From Stakelama flava (GTDB lineage Bacteria > Pseudomonadota > Alphaproteobacteria > Sphingomonadales > Sphingomonadaceae): a DNA stretch of 64,000 bases. Shown here piece by piece: positions 11,267 through 19,525 of the stretch. The stretch spans positions 248,001 to 312,000 of the forward strand of contig NZ_JAHWZX010000003.1 in the NCBI RefSeq assembly GCF_019351405.1, read 5' to 3'. The translations under genes were made by a program, and so were the position numbers. The notes below the pieces were generated by a model that saw nothing but the letters and a program-made list of their open reading frames with translations, was not told the origin of the DNA and ran no database searches. Position 1 is the first letter of the stretch, and the number at the start of each line of letters is the position of its first letter.

Positions 11267-13012
11267 ATGTTTCCGCTTCTCGCCTTGTCGCGTCGCATCG
11301 CACGCGCCAGACTGACCGGCATGTCCGGTGTCCCGCCCCCGTCGATAGAAAATGCCCGCATGGCCGTGGGCAAAGGCAGGCTGGAAGAGGCGCTGCGCAT
11401 TGCCGATGCACTGCTGACCCGCGATGCGACGCATATCGACGCGCTGGAAATTCGTGCGATCGTCCACACCCGGCGGGGTGAACGCCAACGGGCCGAACAA
11501 ACGCTGCGCGCCGCGATCGCGGCCGCGCCCGATCGCTGCTGGCACTATGCCGACCTTGCCCGCCTGCTGTCCGCCGAGGGGCGGCGCGGCGATGCCGAGG
11601 CGGTGACGCGCGAGGCACTTGCGGCCGATCCCGACAATCCGGACGCGCATGCAATGCTCGGCAACCTTCTGGTCGAGCGTGCGGCACCGGTTCCGGGCGC
11701 GGTGCATCTTCGCCGCGCCATCGCCCTGGTCGGCAAGCATCCGGTGCTGATCGGGGCGCTTGGGCATGCGCTGCTGCGGCAAGGGCGGCTGGACGAGGCG
11801 CTGCCATTGCTGGAACAGGCGGTCGCCGCCACGCCCGATGCCCTGCTTCCCGCCGCGCACCTTGCCGAACTGCAGGAGCGGGCGGGGCGCTTTGCCGAGG
11901 CCGACCGGCATCTGCAGCGTGCTGATGCGATTGCTCGTCGCGCGGGCCGTGACATGCTGCTCCAGCGCACGACGCTGATGGTCCGCATGGGCCGGTGGCA
12001 GGAGGCGTTGGCTTTACTCGACGCGCAGGACGGAATGGCCGGCCCGGCGCTTTTGCAACGCGGCCGGTTGCGCGATCGCGCCGGGCGGCACGCCGCAGCA
12101 TGGGCGGACTGGACCGCGGGCAAGGCGGCGATCGCGCGGGCGAGCGGACGGCGCTATCCGGCAGAGAAGGTTGCGGATCAAGCAAGCGCGCTGACCCGCT
12201 TCTTCACCGCCGACCGGATGGCGACGCTGCCCCGCGCCCCGGTTCGCGGCGATGCGCCGCAGCCTATTTTCATCATCGGGTTCCCGCGATCAGGAACCAC
12301 GCTGGTCGAGCAGATTCTGGCCAGCCATTCGGCGGTGCGCGCGGGGGGCGAATTGCCGTTCGGGCGTGAATTGCGCGCGGTGGCGGCAAACATGGCGGGT
12401 GGTGAAGAACGCTTCCCGGAAGGCCTCGCTTCCGCAGGCGGCGACTGGTCGGCGAAGCTGCGCGATCTGTATCTTGCCCGGGCGGACCAGTTCGGGCTGC
12501 TGCGTTCCGGCGCGCGGTTCTTCACCGACAAGATGCCGCTAAACGATCTGTGGCTGCCGCTCCTGCGGCTCGCCTTTCCCCAATCGCCTGTCGTGTTCGC
12601 GCAGCGTCATCCGCTCGACATTCTGACATCGGTCATGGCGCATGACATGACGCATGGCTTTGACTGCGGATACCGCGTGGCGGATGCGGCGCGTCATTTC
12701 GCGTTGGTGGAGCGGGTGCGCGCGGCCTATGGAATCGCGGGTATCGCTATGCACACGCTGCGATACGAAGCGCTGATCGCTGACCAGCGCGCCGAAACCC
12801 ATGCGCTGATGGCATATATCGGAATCGAGATGGAGGCGGCGCAGCTTCGCTTTCACGAACGCGAAACCGTTTCGCCCACGCCCAGCTATGCGCAGGTTCG
12901 TGAACCGCTCAACGCCCGGTCGCTCGACCGGTGGCGCGACCATGAAGCGGCATGGCAGCCGTTCCTGCCGATCCTTGAACCCGCGATCGTCGATGCGGGC
13001 TATGCGCTTTAG
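11267..13012 (+). CDS. TPR-repeat sulfotransferase family protein
   Basis: 581 residues. The first ~300 are tetratricopeptide repeats (units such as GRLEEALRIADALLTRD, GRLDEALPLLEQAVAATP and GRFAEADRHLQRADAIA). Residues ~330-575 form a sulfotransferase domain with the PAPS 5'-phosphosulfate loop FPRSGTTLVEQIL and a later HPLDILTS segment typical of the 3'-phosphate site. It should move sulfate from PAPS to an unknown acceptor; the TPR part probably binds a protein partner. An alternative start is the ATG at 11321. It is a single gene, with a convergent neighbour sharing a terminator palindrome. Confidence 0.85.
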   Translation: MFPLLALSRRIARARLTGMSGVPPPSIENARMAVGKGRLEEALRIADALLTRDATHIDALEIRAIVHTRRGERQRAEQTLRAAIAAAPDRCWHYADLARLLSAEGRRGDAEAVTREALAADPDNPDAHAMLGNLLVERAAPVPGAVHLRRAIALVGKHPVLIGALGHALLRQGRLDEALPLLEQAVAATPDALLPAAHLAELQERAGRFAEADRHLQRADAIARRAGRDMLLQRTTLMVRMGRWQEALALLDAQDGMAGPALLQRGRLRDRAGRHAAAWADWTAGKAAIARASGRRYPAEKVADQASALTRFFTADRMATLPRAPVRGDAPQPIFIIGFPRSGTTLVEQILASHSAVRAGGELPFGRELRAVAANMAGGEERFPEGLASAGGDWSAKLRDLYLARADQFGLLRSGARFFTDKMPLNDLWLPLLRLAFPQSPVVFAQRHPLDILTSVMAHDMTHGFDCGYRVADAARHFALVERVRAAYGIAGIAMHTLRYEALIADQRAETHALMAYIGIEMEAAQLRFHERETVSPTPSYAQVREPLNARSLDRWRDHEAAWQPFLPILEPAIVDAGYAL

Positions 13013-13060
13013 GACGGATCGGCATTCGGCTGGTCATCTTCTGAATTTCGATCCGTCCTA
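13010..13060. terminator. palindrome joining two convergent stop codons
   Basis: A perfect 12-bp inverted repeat: TAGGACGGATCG at 13010-13021 and its complement at 13049-13060, with a 27-nt loop. The left arm begins with the TAG stop of the sulfotransferase gene and the right arm ends with the TAG stop of nagE on the other strand. This suggests a bidirectional terminator or RNA 3'-end stabiliser. The loop is long and no U-run follows, so strength is uncertain. Confidence 0.5.
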
Positions 13061-14779
13061 GGCGGCAAGGCCGCGCTGGATCGCGTTCGCCTCGGCAACG
13101 ATCAGGTGCACCGATCCGGCTCCCGGCCGCGCCACCATCCGCACGCCCAGCCTTGCCAGCGCGTCTTCATCGATCAGCATATTGTCGGACAGGCTGAGCC
13201 AGAGCCGGGTATCGGCAGCGCCCGATTCGGTCACGTTCGCCGCACCGCCCAGCGCGGCAAACCATGGAGCGGGATCGATCGCTGGCGCAGACGTTTCACG
13301 CATGGTCCCGGTTTCGGCCGCGACTGGCGACAAAGGCCCGGCGGCGGCGCGCATCTCCATCGCCACTGTGTCGGCAATTGGCCCCAACACGACCTGCAAC
13401 CCGGTTTGCGATGGACGAAGCATCCCGCGCGACCCCAGCGCCTTCAGCCGCTTTTCATCCACCTTTGCCTGATCGTGCACCACCAGTCGAAGCCGCGTCG
13501 TGCACGCATCGATGCTGGCGAGGTTGCCCGCGCCGCCAAGCGCGATGACGAACGCACCGCCGCGCCCGCCCGTGCTTTCGCTCAGCTCGGCGATCTCCTC
13601 ACCCACCGGATCGTCCTCGCGCCCCGGCGTTTTCAGGTCGAAGCGCACAATCGCGAAGCGGAACACGCCGTAATACAGCGCGAAATAGAATGCGCCGATC
13701 GGCAACAGCAGCAACGGCCGCGTCGCCTTTGAATAGTTCAGCGCATAGTCGAGGAACCCGGCCGAAAAGCCGAAGCCCAGCTTTACGCCCAGCATGTCCA
13801 TCATCGCCATTGAAACGCCGGTCAGTACCGCGTGCAGCGCATAAAGCGCGGGGGCGAGGAACATGAAGCTGAATTCGATCGGTTCGGTCACGCCGGTCAG
13901 GAACGCGGTCAGCGCCATCGACAACAGCATACCGCCCACCGCCTTGCGCCGGTCGGGCAGCGCCGAACGATACATGGCAAGGCACGCGGCGGGCAGGCCG
14001 AACATCATCACCGGGAAGAATCCCGACATGAAAGCGCCCGCCTTCGGATCACCCGCAAAAAACCGGTTCAGATCGCCTGTCGTGCCGTGAAAGTCGCCGA
14101 CGATGAACCAGGCGACATTGTTGAGGATATGGTGCAGCCCGGTGACGATCAGCAGGCGGTTGAGGACGCCGTAGAAGAACAGCCCGACCTCGCCCGATCC
14201 GATCACCGCGCCCGACAGCGTATCCATCCCGCTGGCGATCGGCGCATAGGCCCCGCCCACCGCCGCCGCCAGCGCCAGTCCCGCCAGTCCGGACAGGATC
14301 GGCACGAACCGCCGCCCGCCGAAAAAGGCGAGATATTCGGGCAGGCGAATATTGGCATAGCGATTGTAGAATCCGCCCGCGACCAGCCCCGAAATAATTC
14401 CGATCGGCACCGAAAGCTTCGCCATCGCCTTTGCGCGCCATGCCGCATCGGCCAGCACGGCGACGTCCTTCGTCATGCCCGAAAGCGCGTCGGCGGGCAC
14501 ATGGAGCAGCGTTTGCGCACCGCGCACCGCGACGAGGAAGCAGACAAGCCCGGCAAGCCCCGCCGCACCATTATTGTCGCGCGCCAGCCCGACCCCGATG
14601 CCAAGCGCGAACAACAGCCCCAGATTATCGAAGATCGCGCTTCCCGCCGCCGCGACGAAGGGAATGTCGAGAAGGTCGGGATTACCCAGCCGAAGCAGAA
14701 GCCCGGCAATGGGCAACACCGCGATCGGCAGCATGAGCGCACGGCCGAGTGGCTGAAGCGATTGCAGCGAAATTTTCAT
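13058..14779 (-). CDS. nagE: PTS N-acetylglucosamine/glucose permease EIICB with extra C-terminal EIIB-like domain
   Basis: Imports and phosphorylates GlcNAc (to GlcNAc-6-P). Residues ~1-375 are the EIIC glucose-family channel (LPIAVLPIAGLLLRLG, HHILNNVAWF, TGVTEPIEFSF). Residues ~400-475 are an EIIB domain with the phospho-Cys426 in DACTTRLRL. Residues ~500-573 repeat the EIIB fold (GAADTRLWL), but the aligned Cys is Ala522, so this copy cannot carry phosphate by the usual route. The gene starts 4 nt inside the end of the EIIA-HPr-EI gene, its phosphate donor. Substrate assignment rests on the nag genes around it. Confidence 0.92.
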   Translation of the reverse strand: MKISLQSLQPLGRALMLPIAVLPIAGLLLRLGNPDLLDIPFVAAAGSAIFDNLGLLFALGIGVGLARDNNGAAGLAGLVCFLVAVRGAQTLLHVPADALSGMTKDVAVLADAAWRAKAMAKLSVPIGIISGLVAGGFYNRYANIRLPEYLAFFGGRRFVPILSGLAGLALAAAVGGAYAPIASGMDTLSGAVIGSGEVGLFFYGVLNRLLIVTGLHHILNNVAWFIVGDFHGTTGDLNRFFAGDPKAGAFMSGFFPVMMFGLPAACLAMYRSALPDRRKAVGGMLLSMALTAFLTGVTEPIEFSFMFLAPALYALHAVLTGVSMAMMDMLGVKLGFGFSAGFLDYALNYSKATRPLLLLPIGAFYFALYYGVFRFAIVRFDLKTPGREDDPVGEEIAELSESTGGRGGAFVIALGGAGNLASIDACTTRLRLVVHDQAKVDEKRLKALGSRGMLRPSQTGLQVVLGPIADTVAMEMRAAAGPLSPVAAETGTMRETSAPAIDPAPWFAALGGAANVTESGAADTRLWLSLSDNMLIDEDALARLGVRMVARPGAGSVHLIVAEANAIQRGLAA

Positions 14780-17256
14780 GCGGCTTCCTCCATCAGCGGG
14801 CGGATTAGCGCGCGAACTGAATCGGCATCGCGCGCGGTCAGCGCCTGTCGCGCCAGATCACTGCATTGCGCGGCGTTGAGTGTGCGCACCATCGCCTTGA
14901 TTTCGGCGATGCTTGCGACCGGCACCGACAATTCGCTGACCCCCAACCCGACGAGCAGCGGCACCGCTTCCGGTATCGCCGCGATACCGCCGCACACGCC
15001 GGTCCAGACACCATGCGACGCGCCGCCGCGCACCGTGGCGTCGATCAGTTGCAACACCGCAGGGTGCAGCGCGTCCAGCCCTGCGGCGACCGCAGGATTG
15101 GTGCGGTCGCGCGCAAGCGCATATTGGGTCAGATCGTTGCTGCCGATCGAAAAGAACGCCGCGCTTTGGGCCAGCGTCGCGGCGGTGAGGGCGGCTGCGG
15201 GCGTTTCGACCATGATGCCCAGTGGCGGCGGCGCGCGTCCGGCTTCGTGCGCCAGTGTTTCGAGCATCGCTTTCGCTTGTTCCAGTTCCCCGGCATCGCA
15301 CACCATCGGCAGCATGATGCGAAGCGCATGCGCCTCGACCGCCAGCAGCGCGCGCAGTTGCGTTTCGAGCAACTCCGTTCGGGCAAGCTGCAAGCGAATG
15401 CCGCGCAATCCCAGCGCGGGATTTTCCTCGGCATCCATCGGCAGCCACGGCGCCGGCTTGTCCGCTCCGATGTCGAGCGTTCGCACGATCAGCGGTCGGT
15501 TGCCCAGCGCGTCGGCCACCGCCTGACAGGCGGCGCGCTGTTCTTCCATATCGGGCGGCGCGGCGCGATCGAGGAACAGGAATTCGGTGCGCAGCAGCCC
15601 GCATCCCTCGCCGCCCTCCGCTATCGCGGCGCGGGCTTCGCCCGCCGACCCGCAATTCGCGACGAGTTCGATCCGGGTGCCGTCTATGGTAATCGCGGGT
15701 TCGTGCGCGCTTGCTCGTGCCGCTTCGCGCCGCCGCTCGCGAAGCGCCGCATCGGCGCGCGCGGCGTGCAGCTGGGACGGATCGGGATCGATCCGCACCG
15801 TTCCGGCGCCGAGGATCAGCGCGGTTCCGGCCTCCACGCGGTTTAACGACTCCCCCGTACCCGCCAGCATCGGCACCCCGATACCCGCAGCGATGATCGC
15901 CACATGAGAGGTCGCGCCGCCCTTCGCGGTCACGATCCCCGCCAGACCTGCCCCGGCAAGTGCCATCAGCTGCGAGGGGTACAGGGTATCGGCGATCAGG
16001 ATCGCGCCATCCGGCGGCGATGGCGGTGCGATCGCATCGCCATAGAGTTCTGTGAGCACGCGCTGTTCGAGGTCGGCGAAATCGTCGATGCGTTCGGCAA
16101 AGCGTTTATCGCCGGTCTGGCGAAGCGGCTCGCTGGCCGCTGCGATCGCTTCACGCCAGGCAGCGCCAGCGCTTTTTCCGCGTGCGATCTGCCGCGCTGC
16201 GGCTTCCTCCAGCATCGGATCGTCGATCAGCGCCAGATGCGCTGCGGCGATTTCGCCCGCTGCGCCCTCCGCATCGGCCGCTTCGGCCAGCCGCTTGCGA
16301 ACCGCCGCGCGCGCGGCGTGCAGACGCGCCCGCTCGACAGTTTCGTCCGCTCCGGCTTCGGGAACCGCGCTTGCCATATCGGGGATACGCCATGCCGGGC
16401 CGATCGCCATGCCCGGCACCGCAACCACGCCGTTCAGTCGGACAGGCATCGTTTCCGACGCGACCGGATGGGCAGGAGCATCCGGGACCGGCACATATTC
16501 GCCCATCCCGCTTTCGATCAGTGCGGTGAGGGCATCGACCGCCGCATCCGCCTGCGGTCCTGCACCGCGCAGCGTGACGGTTGCGCCATGCCCCAGTGCA
16601 AGTCCCAGCATCGCGACCGATGATCGCGCCGACACGCTGCGCGCGCCCGCCTCCAGTTCGATGCGCGCGTCATATTCGCCCGCCAGCGTGGCGATGCGGG
16701 CGGCGGGGCGGGCGTGCAGCCCATGCGCGAGCGGCAGCGACAAGGTGCGCGCCACCGATAGGGCCCGTGCGTCGATCGCCTCAGCCGCAAGATCGGCAGC
16801 CACCGCTTCCAGAAACATCAGGGGAGCACCGCTCGCAATTGCCCCTTCATCGGCACGGTTCGCAATCGCGAACGCGTCGCCATTAGTGACGATGACCGGG
16901 GTGATCAGGCTTCGCGCGGTCCGCGCCAGCTGGTCGAGGTCGAAGTCGATCAGGGTATCGCCCGCCGCCACCCGGTCGCCCTCCGCCACGCGCGGGGCAA
17001 AGCCCTTGCCGCCCAGCCCGACCGTGTCGAGGCCGATATGCATCAGCAGCACCGCCCCGCTATCGAGCGCCAGCGTGACTGCATGGCCGGCCGGGTGCAC
17101 ATTTTCCACCCGGCCTGCCCCCGGCGCGACGAGGCGTCCTTCGACAGGGTCGATGGCAATCCCATCGCCCAGCATCGCATCGGCGAAGACAGGGTCGGCA
17201 ACCTTGCCGATCGGCGTCGCCCATCCGGCAAGCGGGCTGAGGATCGCCGCGCTCAT
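14776..17256 (-). CDS. ptsP: EIIA(Glc/Nag)-HPr-Enzyme I fusion, PEP-protein phosphotransferase
   Basis: 826 residues that carry phosphate from PEP to the nagE permease. Residues ~1-150 form EIIA of the Crr type with phospho-His73 and auxiliary His58, spaced 15 residues as in EIIA-Glc. Residues ~165-255 form HPr with phospho-His181 in HGLHARPAA. From ~260 it is Enzyme I, with phospho-His451 in GGATSHVAI, the PEP site GLLRTEFLFLDR and Cys755 in GVCGG near the C-terminus. The start at 17256 overlaps the hexosaminidase stop (ATGA); an upstream start would only add out-of-family residues. All soluble PTS steps are therefore in one chain dedicated to GlcNAc. Confidence 0.93.
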   Translation of the reverse strand: MSAAILSPLAGWATPIGKVADPVFADAMLGDGIAIDPVEGRLVAPGAGRVENVHPAGHAVTLALDSGAVLLMHIGLDTVGLGGKGFAPRVAEGDRVAAGDTLIDFDLDQLARTARSLITPVIVTNGDAFAIANRADEGAIASGAPLMFLEAVAADLAAEAIDARALSVARTLSLPLAHGLHARPAARIATLAGEYDARIELEAGARSVSARSSVAMLGLALGHGATVTLRGAGPQADAAVDALTALIESGMGEYVPVPDAPAHPVASETMPVRLNGVVAVPGMAIGPAWRIPDMASAVPEAGADETVERARLHAARAAVRKRLAEAADAEGAAGEIAAAHLALIDDPMLEEAAARQIARGKSAGAAWREAIAAASEPLRQTGDKRFAERIDDFADLEQRVLTELYGDAIAPPSPPDGAILIADTLYPSQLMALAGAGLAGIVTAKGGATSHVAIIAAGIGVPMLAGTGESLNRVEAGTALILGAGTVRIDPDPSQLHAARADAALRERRREAARASAHEPAITIDGTRIELVANCGSAGEARAAIAEGGEGCGLLRTEFLFLDRAAPPDMEEQRAACQAVADALGNRPLIVRTLDIGADKPAPWLPMDAEENPALGLRGIRLQLARTELLETQLRALLAVEAHALRIMLPMVCDAGELEQAKAMLETLAHEAGRAPPPLGIMVETPAAALTAATLAQSAAFFSIGSNDLTQYALARDRTNPAVAAGLDALHPAVLQLIDATVRGGASHGVWTGVCGGIAAIPEAVPLLVGLGVSELSVPVASIAEIKAMVRTLNAAQCSDLARQALTARDADSVRALIRPLMEEAA

Positions 17257-19499
17257 GGCGTCAGCGTCAGCCGGTCGACTACCCAATAGGGGTCCGGCCC
17301 CTTCTGGGTGAAGGTGATGCACAGGTCATGCGTGCCCGTTTGCGGTTTCAGGTCGTCGTTCACGCGCGATACGCCGCTGTTCGCTACGGCGGATGCCAGC
17401 GGAACATTTGCAACAACAGGCCCGTCGCACGAATCGCGACGCACGACCATTTCGCCCGCCTTCGTTGCTGGCGGATCGAACACCAGCTTTTCGATATCCT
17501 TGCCGATCGCGAAGTTGAACGGCAGCCGGCCGACATCGGCGCGAATGGTGCGCATGCCGTCCATTGGCGCGCCGCGCCAGATCCAGCACGGGTGCATTAC
17601 ATCGACGGGATGCACCGCGCGCACGCCGTCGGTTTCGCCGTCATCTTCCACCCGCAGAGGAATTGCGCTGCCGCAAAGCTCCATGCTGCTGGTATCGATC
17701 GTGCGCACCCGGTCGGGCGTGGCAAGCCAGCGACGCGGTGTGCCCAAGGGCGTGTCGCCGTCAAATGCCTGCGCGACGAGTTCGGCGCCATAAGGAACGC
17801 TGATCGGCTGCGAATAAGCGGGCGAGGCCGCACCGGGTGCGGCTCCGATCATCGTATAGCGGATCGTCCCGATCCCTGCGGGCTGGCGAAGTGTCGCGGT
17901 CAGCGCATCCTTTCCGGGCGTGAAGCGTGCCATCGGCTCCAGCGGCGCAACATCATAGCCAAGCCCCATCCGGTCCCAGCGGTGCATCGCGGTGACGAGC
18001 CGCTGCGAAAAGTCCGGCCAGTTCCGTTTCGGATTACGCCAGCCGATTTCCGCGATGATCGCCGCGCGGGGCCACAGCATCTTCGTTGCATAGTCGGTGG
18101 TGCGGACATGTTCGGTCCATAAATTGCCCTGCACGCCCAATATATGCCGCCGCTGTTCAGGCGTGAGTTCGGCAGGCGACGGATCGAACGCGTAGACATG
18201 TTGCCAGTCGATCGTCTGGCCGCGCCCCGGCGGCTCGTCGGCGGCGTCGCTTTGCCGGTTGTCGAGATAGAGGATCGGTGCGGGCGAAAGCACCGTGTCA
18301 TGGCCCGCCTTCGCAGCGGTTACGGCGCCGTCGATGCCGCGCCACGACATGACGGTCGCATCGGCGGGCACCTTTCCCTCCAATATTTCGTCCCAGCCGA
18401 TCAGCCGCCGTCCATGCGCCTTCAGATACGCGCCAAGCTGCGCCATGAACCAGCCTTGGAGCGCGTTTTCATCGCGCAGCCCAAGTCGCCTGATCCGCGC
18501 CTGGATTGCCGGGTTCGCCTTCCATTGATCCTTGACCGCCTCGTCACCGCCGACATGGATATAGGTGCCGGGAAACAGCTCGATGACTTCATCCAGCACA
18601 TGCTCGACAAAGGTCAGCGTCGCTTCATCCGGATTCAGCAAATTGGGCAGGATGCCCCATTCATTGCTGGGTTCGCGCGGTGGATTGGGGGTCGAGGCAA
18701 GGTCGGGATAGGCGGCGATGATCGCGGTCGCGTGGCCCGGCATGTCGATTTCCGGCACGATCGTGACGTGTCGCGACTTCGCATAGGCGACGACGTCGCG
18801 AATCTCGTCCTTGGTATAGAAACCGCCATAGCGCACCGGCTTTCCGGTCTTCGGATCGGTGCCCGCCGCACCCGCCGGACGGCGCCAGGCGCCGATGCTG
18901 GTCAGACGCGGATAGCGGTCGATCGCGATCCGCCACCCCTGATCGTCCGACAAATGCCAGTGCAGCGTGTTGAGCTTCGCCATCGCCATTCGGTCGATCA
19001 GCGATTTTACATAGGAAACGGGCTGAAAATGCCGCGCCGAATCGAGCATGACGCCACGCCAGCCAAATGCCGGCGCATCGTCGATGACCACCGCATCGAT
19101 CCGGCCGTCCTGGCTCGCGGCAATGATCTGCCACAGCGTTTCCGCGCCGTAGAACAGCCCGGCATCATCGCGTGCGCTGACCACCGCCCCCTTGGGAGTG
19201 ACGGTCAGCCGATACGCGCCCATCTGCTTAAGCGAAGGATCGCGGCGAAAGCGGATCGCGCCCTTCGTGCTCAGCGCAAGCGCGGGGCCGCCGCTGCGCG
19301 CGACAAGATCGCGAAGCCGCCGTGCGGCGGCGCGCGCGCCCGCATCTTCCGCCATGATTTGCGTGCCAGACACGTCGAAGACGCCCGGCGCAGGCGTAAC
19401 CTTTTGCGGGGAAGGGAGCAGGGCGGGCGTCCCGGCCATTGCCGCCTGCGCCATGCTGAACGACATGACGGCGGCGGCAATGGCGAGGCGCATTTTCAT
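17253..19499 (-). CDS. beta-N-acetylhexosaminidase (GH20), exported
   Basis: Cleaves terminal GlcNAc from chitin oligomers or other N-acetyl-hexosaminides. 748 residues with a signal peptide (cleavage likely near AMA|GT, residue ~22), a GH20b N-terminal domain, and a TIM barrel with the Asp-Glu catalytic pair D319-E320 in HVGGDEAV. Upstream HWHLSDDQGWRI is also typical. The C-terminal ~250 residues look like Fn3/chitobiase-C-type beta domains. It lies 26 bp after the TonB receptor stop and overlaps the PTS fusion gene, so uptake, trimming and phosphorylation are co-transcribed. Location is periplasm or outer-membrane side. Confidence 0.93.
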   Translation of the reverse strand: MKMRLAIAAAVMSFSMAQAAMAGTPALLPSPQKVTPAPGVFDVSGTQIMAEDAGARAAARRLRDLVARSGGPALALSTKGAIRFRRDPSLKQMGAYRLTVTPKGAVVSARDDAGLFYGAETLWQIIAASQDGRIDAVVIDDAPAFGWRGVMLDSARHFQPVSYVKSLIDRMAMAKLNTLHWHLSDDQGWRIAIDRYPRLTSIGAWRRPAGAAGTDPKTGKPVRYGGFYTKDEIRDVVAYAKSRHVTIVPEIDMPGHATAIIAAYPDLASTPNPPREPSNEWGILPNLLNPDEATLTFVEHVLDEVIELFPGTYIHVGGDEAVKDQWKANPAIQARIRRLGLRDENALQGWFMAQLGAYLKAHGRRLIGWDEILEGKVPADATVMSWRGIDGAVTAAKAGHDTVLSPAPILYLDNRQSDAADEPPGRGQTIDWQHVYAFDPSPAELTPEQRRHILGVQGNLWTEHVRTTDYATKMLWPRAAIIAEIGWRNPKRNWPDFSQRLVTAMHRWDRMGLGYDVAPLEPMARFTPGKDALTATLRQPAGIGTIRYTMIGAAPGAASPAYSQPISVPYGAELVAQAFDGDTPLGTPRRWLATPDRVRTIDTSSMELCGSAIPLRVEDDGETDGVRAVHPVDVMHPCWIWRGAPMDGMRTIRADVGRLPFNFAIGKDIEKLVFDPPATKAGEMVVRRDSCDGPVVANVPLASAVANSGVSRVNDDLKPQTGTHDLCITFTQKGPDPYWVVDRLTLTP

Positions 19500-19525
19500 C
19501 TTTCCCCCAGCAAACGCGATTATGG

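Noticed and set aside
13832..15526. Plus-strand open frame of 564 codons
   Set aside because: Covers the opposite strand of nagE and the PTS fusion; no recognisable domain.
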